DNA of 64,000 bases from Thaumasiovibrio sp043421945. GTDB lineage: Bacteria; Pseudomonadota; Gammaproteobacteria; Enterobacterales; Vibrionaceae. Position 1 is the stretch's first letter, and each line of letters begins with the position of its first letter. Below, piece after piece: positions 43,505-52,647 of the stretch. Position numbers and translations under genes: made by a program. The notes under the pieces were generated by a model. That model searched no databases and was not told the DNA's origin. It was given only the letters and a program-made list of their open reading frames with translations. The stretch is taken from assembly GCA_043421945.1 (NCBI GenBank), contig JBHOGO010000006.1, forward strand, positions 1 to 64,000, read 5' to 3'.

Positions 43505-44615
43505 GATTTTAATACTGTGCTTTTGCTTCTCCTGCTTTAGCAATGCTACAACATTACCTGATTGGATGAGCGTATCAGGATTTGCATCAACGGCTGCTGC
43601 TAAAAGCGATAATAGCGCTCCTTATTACTACACGAGAAATATTGGAGATGAATGGTGTTACGACTGCGATACCATTGCAGGCATACAATTAGACCTATTC
43701 CCTACCGATTGGCTCTATTTATCGGCGCAAGGGGTCAAAAGGCCAACAGATGACTTTAGTAGCCCAGAGCTTGAGTGGGCCTATGCATCGGTTGAATTCA
43801 CCGATATTCGAGCACGTATTGGTCGACTTCGTTCACCTTCTTTTATGTATTCACAAGTGGTTTTCGTGAATCAAGCCTACCCTTGGGCTCGCCTTCCGGC
43901 AGAGGTATACGACACGACTTCAGGGTTTACGCGTTATGATGGTATTGATGTTTTGTATACCGCTGCGATAACCGACGAGATATTAATACAAATCCAACCT
44001 TACGCAGCTTTTCCTTCAGAAATACGGAATAACGAATTAAATCAGATTTATTACAACCTTAAATTGAAGGAGCTATACGGGCTTCGTGTCGATTTTGAAG
44101 CAACGACATGGAATGCATACCTTAACTACTTTAAAACACGTGTCTATATCGAATCAGTGACACCAGAAATACCCACCTTCACCCCTGGTATTCCTTTCCC
44201 AACAGGAATGGAAAAAATCACCGCCGATATCAATGCTGATACATGGTCATATGGTATCCGCTACGATTGGGAGGATTACACTTTTGTATTTGAAGGAACG
44301 ACGGGAAAAGAGTCTGCATGGGGTGGGTTTTTCTCAGCTATCTATCACTACGATAAGTGGTCGCCTTATATTGTTTATGGCAAGCGAACTGAAAGTGACG
44401 CTGTAGGGCGCAGTAAAAATAAATCTGATAGCGTCAGCTTAGGACTGCGTTACGATATTCTCCCAAACCTATCGATTGTGGGTGAGTGGCACCATACTAA
44501 GATCGCGGATGGAGGAGATTACCGAGGAAGCTTAACAGCCAAAGATCCTCAAACAATTACTGATAGTTCGGCAAATATCTATACATTGGGCATTAACTAT
44601 AGCTTTTCTTTCTAG
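43482..44615 (+). CDS. Outer-membrane beta-barrel protein, porin-like
   Basis: 377 residues. The signal peptide (KILILCFCFSCFSNA, then TTLPDW) is Cys-rich. The mature protein alternates polar and aromatic residues and ends in SFSF, with the C-terminal Phe that is the usual BAM recognition signal. Patterns such as WSYGIRYDWEDYTFVFEGTT and SVSLGLRYDILPNLSIVGEW look like transmembrane beta strands. No close porin family is recognised. The ATG is within the preceding gene and has a strong AGGAGG site, so the two are an operon. Confidence 0.8.
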   Translation: MCYWKSAKILILCFCFSCFSNATTLPDWMSVSGFASTAAAKSDNSAPYYYTRNIGDEWCYDCDTIAGIQLDLFPTDWLYLSAQGVKRPTDDFSSPELEWAYASVEFTDIRARIGRLRSPSFMYSQVVFVNQAYPWARLPAEVYDTTSGFTRYDGIDVLYTAAITDEILIQIQPYAAFPSEIRNNELNQIYYNLKLKELYGLRVDFEATTWNAYLNYFKTRVYIESVTPEIPTFTPGIPFPTGMEKITADINADTWSYGIRYDWEDYTFVFEGTTGKESAWGGFFSAIYHYDKWSPYIVYGKRTESDAVGRSKNKSDSVSLGLRYDILPNLSIVGEWHHTKIADGGDYRGSLTAKDPQTITDSSANIYTLGINYSFSF

Positions 44616-44647
44616 ACTCAACGGCGCCAGCCTGTAACTCTGCCTTA

Positions 44648-44688
44648 ACCTCAAGTGTTAACACTCTCATCACTTGAGGTTTTTTTCT
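44648..44688 (+). terminator. Rho-independent terminator after the barrel gene
   Basis: ACCTCAAGTG pairs with CACTTGAGGT around a 13-base loop, followed by TTTTTTCTTTT. Confidence 0.88.
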
Positions 44689-44850
44689 TTTCCAATAATC
44701 CAAATTTCTTGCATCTCCTTACTTACGACTTAGTGATTCCTTTTAACGATTTTTCACTTCTCTCTACGTCTTAATTTCAGTAATATCCACTTACAGAAAT
44801 AATCACTAAGATTAGCCTTTATTGCGCGTGTTTTTGTGGTATAAATCCCA

Positions 44851-44866
44851 TCGCAAACGATTGCGC
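44851..44866 (+). promoter_or_regulatory. PurR-type operator upstream of fhs
   Basis: TCGCAAACGATTGCGC matches the symmetrical form of the PurR box (ACGCAAACGTTTGCGT) at 13 of 16 positions, including the central CpG-containing core half sites. It lies 70 bases before the fhs start. The rest of the 320-bp gap holds the preceding terminator and nothing else I recognise. Confidence 0.7.
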
Positions 44867-44935
44867 ACCTAAAATACTGCCAATTTTCGCCATATATGAC
44901 TCACCACTGCGTTCCAAAGAGGATAGTGACCCCCC

Positions 44936-46690
44936 ATGAAAAGCGACATTCAAATTTGCCGTGAAGCCACACTGACCCCAATTGAACAGATTGCGAAAGA
45001 GCACGGCATACTCGCCGATGATTTGACACCACAAGGTACACTAAAAGCCAAAATCAAACCGGCAATTCTTAAACGTCTTGAAGACAAGGCAGAAGGAAAG
45101 CTGGTTGTTGTCACCGCTATAACCCCAACGCCTCTAGGTGAAGGGAAAACCGTCACAACGATTGGCTTGTCACAAGGCTTGAAAAAAGTGGGTAAAAGCG
45201 TCATGGCTTGTATTCGCCAGCCATCAATGGGACCAGTATTTGGTGTAAAAGGTGGCGCAGCCGGTGGTGGTTATAGTCAAGTTGCGCCAATGGATAAATT
45301 GAATCTTCACCTCACTGGCGACATTCATGCAGTAACAGCAGCCCATAACCTTGCTTCTGCTGCACTTGATGCACGTGTCTATCATGAACAGCGCCACGGT
45401 TACGACGCTTTCACTGAAAAGACAGGTCTACCTGCACTGCGTATCGATATGGAACGTATTGTCTGGAAACGTGTGATGGATCATAACGACCGCGCATTAC
45501 GCATGATCACTGTAGGTAAAAACCAACCAGGTAAAACGATTAATGGTTTAGAGCGAGAAGATGGTTTTGACATCTCTGCTGCCTCTGAGCTGATGGCTAT
45601 TTTGGCTCTTGCCAATGACCTCGCAGATATGCGTAAACGTATTGGTAAAATCGTACTGGCTTACAACCTAGACGGAGAACCCGTTACTGCTGAAGACCTA
45701 CAAGTTGCAGGTGCGATGACCGTCACAATGCGTGAAGCTATTGAGCCGACACTAATGCAAACACTAGAAGGTGTGCCGACGCTGATTCACGCCGGTCCAT
45801 TTGCTAATATTGCACATGGTAACTCCTCCGTGATTGCTGATCGCATCGCGCTTAAATTGTCTGACTTCACCATCACAGAAGGTGGTTTCGGCTCAGATAT
45901 GGGCTTTGAAAAAGCGTGTAATATTAAAGCACAACAGGCTGAACGCGCACCAGATTGTGCCGTTGTTGTTGCTACTTTACGAGGATTAAAAGCCAATTCA
46001 GGACTTTACGACCTACGCCCAGGACAACCACTGCCTGAAGCCATTTTCTCTGAAGATGAAACCGCATTACTGGCAGGCTTTGAAAACCTCAAATGGCATA
46101 TCAATAATGCTGCGAAATACGGTGTACCCGTCGTCGTGGCTATCAATCGCTTCCCGCAAGACACGGACAGCGAGTTGAATCAGCTTAAGCAGTTAATTGA
46201 AACGTTTGATTCATCACTTCCCGTCCATGTCGCGATCAGTGAAGCATTTTCAAAAGGTGGAGAAGGTGCCGTAGAGCTCGCACATGCTGTTGTAAAAGCT
46301 TGTGAAACCCCAGCAAAGTTCCAACCACTTTACACCCTGTCTCAGCCACTTGAAGAGAAGCTGATGACCGTTGCAGAAGTAGGCTATGGTGCAGCCAATA
46401 TCGAGCTCAGCGACATCGCTAAGGCACAGCTTGCGCAATTCAAAACTCAAGGCTTCGATAATTTAGCACTTTGCATGGCGAAAACACCGCTATCGATTAC
46501 AACCGACCCAAGCAAGAAAGGTGCTCCGGTAGGCTTCACCGTACCGGTGCGTGAACTTAAGCTTTGTGCTGGTGCTGGGTTCATCTATGCCCTTTGCGGT
46601 AATGTCATGACAATGCCTGGCTTGCCTGAAAAACCGGCCTATATGGGCCTTGATATTGATGAGAAGGGTGAGATTGTTGGCCTAAGTTAA
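44936..46690 (+). CDS. fhs: Formate--tetrahydrofolate ligase
   Basis: 584 residues. It joins formate to THF with ATP, making 10-formyl-THF for purines and initiator tRNA. The nucleotide loop is ITPTPLGEGKTVTTIGL (about residues 62-78). RQPSMGPVFGVKGGAAGGGY and the HAVTAAHNLASAALDAR block follow. Most enteric bacteria lack this enzyme and rely on FolD alone. Here both are present, and each has a PurR-like box. Formate would come from PflB, encoded nearby. Confidence 0.97.
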   Translation: MKSDIQICREATLTPIEQIAKEHGILADDLTPQGTLKAKIKPAILKRLEDKAEGKLVVVTAITPTPLGEGKTVTTIGLSQGLKKVGKSVMACIRQPSMGPVFGVKGGAAGGGYSQVAPMDKLNLHLTGDIHAVTAAHNLASAALDARVYHEQRHGYDAFTEKTGLPALRIDMERIVWKRVMDHNDRALRMITVGKNQPGKTINGLEREDGFDISAASELMAILALANDLADMRKRIGKIVLAYNLDGEPVTAEDLQVAGAMTVTMREAIEPTLMQTLEGVPTLIHAGPFANIAHGNSSVIADRIALKLSDFTITEGGFGSDMGFEKACNIKAQQAERAPDCAVVVATLRGLKANSGLYDLRPGQPLPEAIFSEDETALLAGFENLKWHINNAAKYGVPVVVAINRFPQDTDSELNQLKQLIETFDSSLPVHVAISEAFSKGGEGAVELAHAVVKACETPAKFQPLYTLSQPLEEKLMTVAEVGYGAANIELSDIAKAQLAQFKTQGFDNLALCMAKTPLSITTDPSKKGAPVGFTVPVRELKLCAGAGFIYALCGNVMTMPGLPEKPAYMGLDIDEKGEIVGLS

Positions 46691-46742
46691 ACAGGTACAG
46701 CAACCTATTTATCCGCTGATTCTATCGAATGAATAAACGATA

Positions 46743-46772
46743 CCGATGCCACAATATAGCATCGGTTTTTTC
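46743..46772 (+). terminator. Rho-independent terminator after fhs
   Basis: CCGATGC and GCATCGG pair around a 9-base loop, followed by six T. Confidence 0.88.
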
Positions 46773-46912
46773 GATCTAACTCCCCATTCGACATAACCCT
46801 ACCAATCTTGTCGACTAACAACAAATCCCTCGATGATGACAATAGGATCATGTTTTTTTTCGGGCAAACTGGTACTCTGTTCAAAATCATAATACAAATG
46901 AGGCCAACCACA

Positions 46913-47413
46913 ATGGAAATGACAAACGCTCAACGTTTAATCCTTTCAAATCAATATTATCTGATGTCAAAGCTGACACCAGAACAAGGCGAAAAGTATC
47001 GTCGTCTACAACTCATTGTTGAGCGCGGTTATGGGCTACAAATGCGTGAGCTTGATAAGGACTTTGGGGAACTAAAAGAAGAGAAATGTCGCACGGTCAT
47101 CGACTTCATGGAAATGCATCATGCGATGCAGGAGTCATACAAAATGCTGGATAGTGAAGACCAAGGACAAGTAGACGTACGCCGCCTACAATTCTTAGGC
47201 TTTGATGCCGCGACTGAATCTCAATTAGTCCACTACGTTCGCTTTCTAACGGAAGAAGAGGGTCTCTACCCACAATTCGACAAAGCCGATCACCACTTCA
47301 ATAGCCAAGTGACAATGTTTGATAAATACACTCGTATGCTGCAAACTTGGAAAAATTGCCCACGTCAATACCACTTAAGCGCAACAGAATTACAGCAAAT
47401 TCTTAGTGCGTAA
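46913..47413 (+). CDS. yfbU: YfbU family protein
   Basis: 166 residues starting MEMTNAQRLILSNQYYLM, the same N-terminus as E. coli YfbU, which fixes the start at 46913. The later HH block MEMHHAMQESY and FLGFDAATESQLVHYVRFL are also family features. It is a soluble protein of unclear role. In E. coli yfbU lies next to yfbV-ackA-pta. Here yfbV and ackA are found about 14.5 kb further on, so a set of genes separates them. Confidence 0.94.
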   Translation: MEMTNAQRLILSNQYYLMSKLTPEQGEKYRRLQLIVERGYGLQMRELDKDFGELKEEKCRTVIDFMEMHHAMQESYKMLDSEDQGQVDVRRLQFLGFDAATESQLVHYVRFLTEEEGLYPQFDKADHHFNSQVTMFDKYTRMLQTWKNCPRQYHLSATELQQILSA

Positions 47414-47429
47414 AGTGAAGACACGCACA

Positions 47430-47460
47430 AAAAAGGGGTCAGTAATGACTCCTTTTTTTA
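47430..47460 (+). terminator. Rho-independent terminator after yfbU
   Basis: AAAGGGGTCA and TGACTCCTTT pair with one mismatch around GTAA, followed by seven T. Confidence 0.88.
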
Positions 47461-47557
47461 TTCTGCTAAATTTTTTATTGGATCAAGATATTAACCAAAG
47501 ACCTTACTAGCGTTTAACACTACAATACCGCCACACTGTAAATAGGTATTCTTATCC

Positions 47558-49900
47558 ATGTTTGGCCCTGTCACCCCGCCTCGTAATACTATTGGCAACC
47601 GCTTGATCCTCTCTGTCGGGTTCATCGCAGGACTGGCAGTCAGCATCGGTATTATCGCATTTGTGATATGGGAAATGTTAGACGACCGAGTAGAGTTACT
47701 CGTTGATGATAAGCTCCCTACGCTAACGACCAACTATCAGTTAGAGCACCATACCGCTCAACTTCACACCTGGCTCAATGGTGTGATGAACAGCCAAGGT
47801 CAGGAAGAACTACCTGAACTCGGTGTTAAGTTCGATAGTAAATTTTCACAAATTAATCAGCTCCTCGACGACAACGCTGAACAGCAAGACTTTCCTGTCA
47901 TTCGACACCGCTACGACAGCGTTCATAAAAACATAGAGCGTCTCATTCAGCTTCAACACAAACTGCAGCGTCGCCATATCAGCCTCAATACCATCGACTT
48001 ACAAATATTTGAGCTCAATCGACAAGCAACCGCGATACTCAGCCAAATTCAATATGAGATCGACGCTCGTCAACCAAGCCCACAAATTATCGCCAATGAA
48101 TATATTCACCTTCAGTACCTCAGTCAGCTACAGGCCTCACTGTTTATTGAACTCAATGGTGCGATTAAACAATCTCTATCAACAACCCCACCGCTCGAAT
48201 TTACCTTCTCACCTTTAATTTCAGCGGTACTCGATCAAAGCCAGCGTTTCTCCATCTACCCGTCTGGCAATGAGTACATTAAGATTCTCGTGTCTCTGGA
48301 TCAGCTTGTTGGTTTAGAGGGTGAGTTCATTAAAGTTCTCAACGAGATAAAAGAGGCGAAAATAGAACGCTGGAGTACTTACCAACTCATAAGCTCTCGA
48401 TTAATGCACATTGAAAGCCTTCTTCTAAGTTCGGTCAATAATATCGCTGAAGAGATGTCCGTTCTTCACACCATCGTTTCTCAGATCATTGCAGGTGGCA
48501 ATGTCATCATTTTTATCATGATGTGTATTACCATTTTCGCCGCTATTTTTGTCGCTATCGACATGATTAGTAAAGGCATCGTAAAACGGCTGAATCAACT
48601 CAGTAATAACTTAATGGTCGTCAGCCAAGGTAACTTGACGCAGTCGGTACTGATCGAAGGCGATGACGAAATCGCAGATATCGGCCAACACCTTGAGCAT
48701 TTCCGCCAACAAATGGTTGAAATGGAGCGAACAAATGCCCTTAACCTTATCAACCACACACAGGCCGCCCTCGTTACCTGTAGTACAACTGGACTTATTC
48801 TTTCGATTAACCCCAGCGCAATGATGCTTTTTGGATCGAGTGAGCCGTTGCAAAAAGTCTACTTATGGCAGCTATTTGACCAAGATATTCTGCCGCGCCT
48901 TCGTGCTATTTTCGCCCCTGATAGCAGCCTCATAAAACGTGGAGCAATGACCACGACTTTCCAATTTCAGGCTCGCCACGATGAAAAGTACCTTCGACTA
49001 GACTTTCGCCTTTTCGAACAGAACCGCGGACAGAGCGTCATTATTACCATTACCGATATTACTGAGCAGGAAAAAACAGCGCGATGGTTAGAGCAAATGG
49101 TTCAAGAGAAAACACACTCCTTGCTTGAAAATAATACCCAGTTACAGCGAGAGGTTGAAGAGCGACGTAAAACAGAAATTGAACTTCGTAACACGCAAAA
49201 CGATCTCCTCCAAGCTGCTAAAATGGCGACGGTTGGGCAGACAATGACATCGCTTGCGCATGAACTTAATCAGCCTCTTTCAGCAATGAGTACCTACCTT
49301 TATAGCTGTCAGCTAGCGCTCGAGAACGAACAATACACACACCTTCCAAACCAGCTTGAAAAGATCAATGCGATGCTGGAGAGAATCAGCGCACAAATTA
49401 GCAACCTGCGTAATTTTTCAAAGAAAAACGATGATGCGGCCACGCTGACCAAAGTGAACGTATCTGAAGCAACACAACAAAGCTGGACAATCGTAGAGAG
49501 CAGAGCACGAAGCGCTCAAGTTAAGTTAGACAATCACCTCGACGCACACCTCAGCGTCGTTGCTGACCTCGTTCAATTTGAGCAAGTACTGGTTAATTTA
49601 ATGGTTAACAGTATGGATGCAATATCTGCCAAGACGACGCGCACAATCACTGTAGAGCAACTCAGTACAAAGGGAAGTAATACCCTGATAGCAGTGAGCG
49701 ATACAGGGGATGGGTTTAGTGATTCAATCATCAATAAACTATTCACCCCCTTTACAACAACGAAAGATGTTGGCTTAGGACTTGGGCTCAATATCTGTCG
49801 CAGCATTATGTCGCGACTGAAAGGAAACATATACCTTGCGTCTACGCTTGAAGGAGGCGCATTGGTCGTATTGGAGCTAATGAAAGATGACATTGACTGA
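47558..49900 (+). CDS. Membrane sensor histidine kinase, PgtB/DctB-like
   Basis: 780 residues. Span 1 is at about 18-40, a long helical periplasmic sensor region covers about 41-310, and span 2 (VIIFIMMCITIFAAIFVAID) is at about 315-335. HAMP and PAS-like domains follow (TQAALVTCSTTGLILSINPSAMMLF). A coiled coil leads to the kinase core: H-box SLAHELNQPLSAMSTY, N-box NLMVNSMDAIS, G1 DTGDGF, G2 GLGLGLNI. All catalytic boxes are intact. The gene overlaps the regulator gene by 14 bases, so the two are a pair. The signal is unknown. PgtB and DctB relatives sense phosphoglycerate or dicarboxylates. Confidence 0.92.
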   Translation: MFGPVTPPRNTIGNRLILSVGFIAGLAVSIGIIAFVIWEMLDDRVELLVDDKLPTLTTNYQLEHHTAQLHTWLNGVMNSQGQEELPELGVKFDSKFSQINQLLDDNAEQQDFPVIRHRYDSVHKNIERLIQLQHKLQRRHISLNTIDLQIFELNRQATAILSQIQYEIDARQPSPQIIANEYIHLQYLSQLQASLFIELNGAIKQSLSTTPPLEFTFSPLISAVLDQSQRFSIYPSGNEYIKILVSLDQLVGLEGEFIKVLNEIKEAKIERWSTYQLISSRLMHIESLLLSSVNNIAEEMSVLHTIVSQIIAGGNVIIFIMMCITIFAAIFVAIDMISKGIVKRLNQLSNNLMVVSQGNLTQSVLIEGDDEIADIGQHLEHFRQQMVEMERTNALNLINHTQAALVTCSTTGLILSINPSAMMLFGSSEPLQKVYLWQLFDQDILPRLRAIFAPDSSLIKRGAMTTTFQFQARHDEKYLRLDFRLFEQNRGQSVIITITDITEQEKTARWLEQMVQEKTHSLLENNTQLQREVEERRKTEIELRNTQNDLLQAAKMATVGQTMTSLAHELNQPLSAMSTYLYSCQLALENEQYTHLPNQLEKINAMLERISAQISNLRNFSKKNDDAATLTKVNVSEATQQSWTIVESRARSAQVKLDNHLDAHLSVVADLVQFEQVLVNLMVNSMDAISAKTTRTITVEQLSTKGSNTLIAVSDTGDGFSDSIINKLFTPFTTTKDVGLGLGLNICRSIMSRLKGNIYLASTLEGGALVVLELMKDDID

Positions 49901-51161
49901 AGACGTTCAGGTTCTACTTATCGATGACGATAACGACGTACTGGACGCGTACCAAAACTTATTACAGCTGTCAGGTTACAAAACAGTCGCCTGCTCTGAC
50001 CCCACACAAATTATGGCAATGATTCCAACCAATTGGCCAGGTGTCGTCGTCAGTGATATGTACATGCCTGGCTTAAGTGGTATGGATTTGCTATTAAAGA
50101 TCCAACAATTTGACGACGAGTTACCCGTTGTCATCATCACAGGGCATGGTGATATTCCGATGGCCGTTGATGCTGTCAAAAAAGGGGCCGTCGATTTCCT
50201 AACGAAGCCATTACAGCCACCAGCATTGTTAGTAAAATTGAAAGAGCAACTTGAACAGCGTAAAAAACTCATTACACAGCGTCGATCTCTGACAACCAAA
50301 ACGAGTACTGAATTGGTAGGGGAAACCCCTCCAATGCAACAGATCAAACAACAAATTGCCGAGCTAGCCTCACACAATAAAAATATGTTGTTAGAAGGAG
50401 AACCCGGGACAGGGCGCCATACTGCCGCTCGTCTAATTCACAGTGAAGGTAGTACAAAGCACCACCCAATTACCGTAATTTCAGGACAAACAATTCAAAA
50501 TTCAGGAGAGTTACAAATACAGCTAAAGCGGGCGGAGCGCGGTAGTACGTTACTTCATAACCCACAGCTTATGCCTGTTGAAACACAACGCTGGTTATGT
50601 CATACCTTGCTTGAACAAGAGCGCCTTAATCGTAAGGAGACTCGTATCTTTGCGATTGTGGATGGCTCAGCTGAACAAGAGGTTGAACAAAATAGTCTAC
50701 TACCTGAGCTCTACTATTACCTTTCTCAGTCTAAACTCTCGATGCCAGCGATTCGTCATCGAGTAAAAGATATTGTGCCGCTATTCAGCCATTTTTTACA
50801 CCAAAGTTGCATCAAACTCAGCAAAGAGCAGCCGCGTGTCGAGCAAGCTTACATCAAACGGCTACAGCAACATGACTGGCAAGGAAATGTACTAGAAATT
50901 AAAAATATTGCAGAGCTCTACGCAATTGGCATTGTTAAACTTGCCGGTAATGAACGAACTCAACCCATTGAGCAGATAAGTAGCCCGCTGGATGACTTGA
51001 TCGACAGCTATGAAAAACAAGTGATTGAAGATGCGCTCTTCTTATTCTCTGGCAGAATTAACGAAGTCGCTTCTTACTTACAGATCCCACGAAAAAAACT
51101 CTATCTAAGAATGAAAAAACACAGCCTAGATAAAGCAGAATACAAAGTACGAGGCACCTAA
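49887..51161 (+). CDS. NtrC-like response regulator with degenerate AAA+ domain (PgtA-like)
   Basis: 424 residues. The receiver domain is complete: acidic pocket Asp13-15, phospho-acceptor Asp57 in VVVSDMYMPGLSG, Lys107. The central domain keeps the AAA+ outline, but Walker A reads EGEPGTGRHTAARL (Lys replaced by Arg), no GAFTGA sigma54-contact loop is present, and the Walker B region reads RGSTLLHNPQLMP instead of GGTLFLDEI. A C-terminal Fis-type HTH remains (EVASYLQIPRKKLYLRMKKH). It is therefore unlikely to activate sigma54 and may act with sigma70 or as a repressor. Its stop codon lies in the first unit of a tandem repeat. Confidence 0.88.
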   Translation: MTLTEDVQVLLIDDDNDVLDAYQNLLQLSGYKTVACSDPTQIMAMIPTNWPGVVVSDMYMPGLSGMDLLLKIQQFDDELPVVIITGHGDIPMAVDAVKKGAVDFLTKPLQPPALLVKLKEQLEQRKKLITQRRSLTTKTSTELVGETPPMQQIKQQIAELASHNKNMLLEGEPGTGRHTAARLIHSEGSTKHHPITVISGQTIQNSGELQIQLKRAERGSTLLHNPQLMPVETQRWLCHTLLEQERLNRKETRIFAIVDGSAEQEVEQNSLLPELYYYLSQSKLSMPAIRHRVKDIVPLFSHFLHQSCIKLSKEQPRVEQAYIKRLQQHDWQGNVLEIKNIAELYAIGIVKLAGNERTQPIEQISSPLDDLIDSYEKQVIEDALFLFSGRINEVASYLQIPRKKLYLRMKKHSLDKAEYKVRGT

Positions 51162-51201
51162 GCACCTAAGCACCTAAGCACCTAAGCACCTAAGCACCTA
51201 A
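51154..51201. repeat. Six perfect copies of octamer GCACCTAA overlapping a stop codon
   Basis: The first unit supplies the last sense codons (Gly, Thr) and the TAA stop of the response regulator gene. Five more exact copies follow without a gap. The unit length of eight means any change in number shifts only non-coding sequence as long as the first copy stays. Confidence 0.97.
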
Positions 51202-51270
51202 GACGTCGAGCTTAAAAAGCAGAGTGGATAGGTCGAGTCTATAAACACAAACGTTGACACAAAAACAATA

Positions 51271-51334
51271 AAAAGCCTGCTGAGATGGAGCAAATGAAAA
51301 CCCTCTCAATTGCCTCTACCCAGTAGGCTTTTTT
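51271..51334 (+). terminator. Terminator-like long hairpin before rlmA
   Basis: AAAAGCCTGCTG and CAGTAGGCTTTTTT pair at the base, with one G-T pair, around a long loop of about 38 bases. The T-run makes it a plausible end for the two-component operon. Confidence 0.65.
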
Positions 51335-51417
51335 GTCTCTATATGAGTGGATGAGTTGCACCTCATAAAGAGAATTTGTACACTCGCCGCGAATTCCTTG
51401 TTTTGGTGCCATTAAGA

Positions 51418-52239
51418 ATGTCGTACTCCTGTCCGTTATGCCAACAACCCCTTTCGCTTCATGCAAAAACATGGCGCTGTGCTAGCAATCATCAATTTGA
51501 TGAGGCAAAAGAGGGCTACGTTAATTTAATGCCAGCTCATCACAAGAATTCAAAGAGCCCTGGTGATAATGGCGAAATGATGCAAGCACGCCGCCTCTTT
51601 CTTGAAAGCAATCACTATCAGCCTCTTAGGGATACGCTCGTCAACGAGCTTAAAGCACATTTAACGGTTCCTGAAGCCATTCTCGATATTGGATGTGGTG
51701 AAGGCTACTATACCCAAGGCCTTACTCAAATTGCCTCTGACGATAATGCGCTTGATGTATTCGGGTTAGATATATCCAAAGTTGCTATTCGCTATGCGGC
51801 CAAGCGTTATCCTCAATGCCATTTTAGTGTCGCTTCAAGCCACCGCCTCCCCTTTGCAGACGACAGTTTAGATGCCATTGTCAAAATCTATGCTCCCTGC
51901 AAACCAGAAGAATTACTGCGAGTACTGAAAGCTGACGGTTTGTTGGTTACCGTCACTCCGGCGGCCCGCCACTTGTACCAATTGAGAGAACGTATCTACG
52001 ACACCGTTCGCCTTCACGATACTGCAGCAGAAACACTCCCTGGGTTTGAACTATTGCACCAGCACGATCTCCACTACCCTATGCACCTTAACGGTGAAAT
52101 GGCATCAGCATTACTACAGATGACCCCCTTTGCTTGGAAAGCCAAAGAAGAGACATGGGAACAACTCAAAGCTGAGCAACAATTTGAATGCGAAGCTGAT
52201 TTTTGTATTCGATTGTACCGCCCTATCGAAGCGAAATAG
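51418..52239 (+). CDS. rlmA: 23S rRNA (guanine-745-N1)-methyltransferase
   Basis: 273 residues from ATG 51418, which gives the family start MSYSCPLCQQPL. The four zinc-binding residues are in CPLCQQPL and CASNHQF. The SAM site is ILDIGCGEGYYTQGL (about residue 92), followed by FGLDISKVAIRYAAKRYP. The enzyme methylates G745 in helix 35 of 23S rRNA. The upstream reading frame to 51376 is open but has no start with a ribosome site. Confidence 0.95.
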   Translation: MSYSCPLCQQPLSLHAKTWRCASNHQFDEAKEGYVNLMPAHHKNSKSPGDNGEMMQARRLFLESNHYQPLRDTLVNELKAHLTVPEAILDIGCGEGYYTQGLTQIASDDNALDVFGLDISKVAIRYAAKRYPQCHFSVASSHRLPFADDSLDAIVKIYAPCKPEELLRVLKADGLLVTVTPAARHLYQLRERIYDTVRLHDTAAETLPGFELLHQHDLHYPMHLNGEMASALLQMTPFAWKAKEETWEQLKAEQQFECEADFCIRLYRPIEAK

Positions 52240-52255
52240 CGCGAACACTGAATAG

Positions 52256-52281
52256 GTGGACTCTCAATTGAAAGAGTCCAC
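52256..52281 (+). repeat. Perfect 9-bp inverted repeat after rlmA
   Basis: GTGGACTCT and AGAGTCCAC around CAATTGAA. The following bases are not T-rich. It starts 17 bases past the rlmA stop. The rest of the 408-bp gap to 52647 is AT-rich and should contain the promoter of the ABC operon. I found no clear TrpR-type operator in it. Confidence 0.6.
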
Positions 52282-52647
52282 TAAACCCTTTCATGTAACC
52301 AACCCCATTATCAACACTAACATTTGAAGTCTGACACTCCTTCCAATGACGTTCCGCTAGTGAAAAACGCCTCATTTAAGGCATAAAACACCAATAATCA
52401 CTTGTCTTATCGTTAATTATTCAACGCAACTAAACACTGAACTTTAGATGAATCATGGTCAATTAAACTAATCAATGTTCACAAAGTCAGATCTAAAACC
52501 ATCATATTAAGAAAACATGGATACTAACCCCGCGACACAACAAACATCTCCTTAACATTTCAGTACCTATTTACCGAGAATTGCGCTAAAAAGTACTAAC
52601 ACAGTGACAAGCATACACAACATAAACACTATAATAAGGAGTGAGAT

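Noticed and set aside
52240..52647. TrpR operator before the TrpX-like operon
   Set aside because: Only scattered ACTA half-matches are seen. No site close to the palindromic GTACTAGTTAACTAGTAC form was found.
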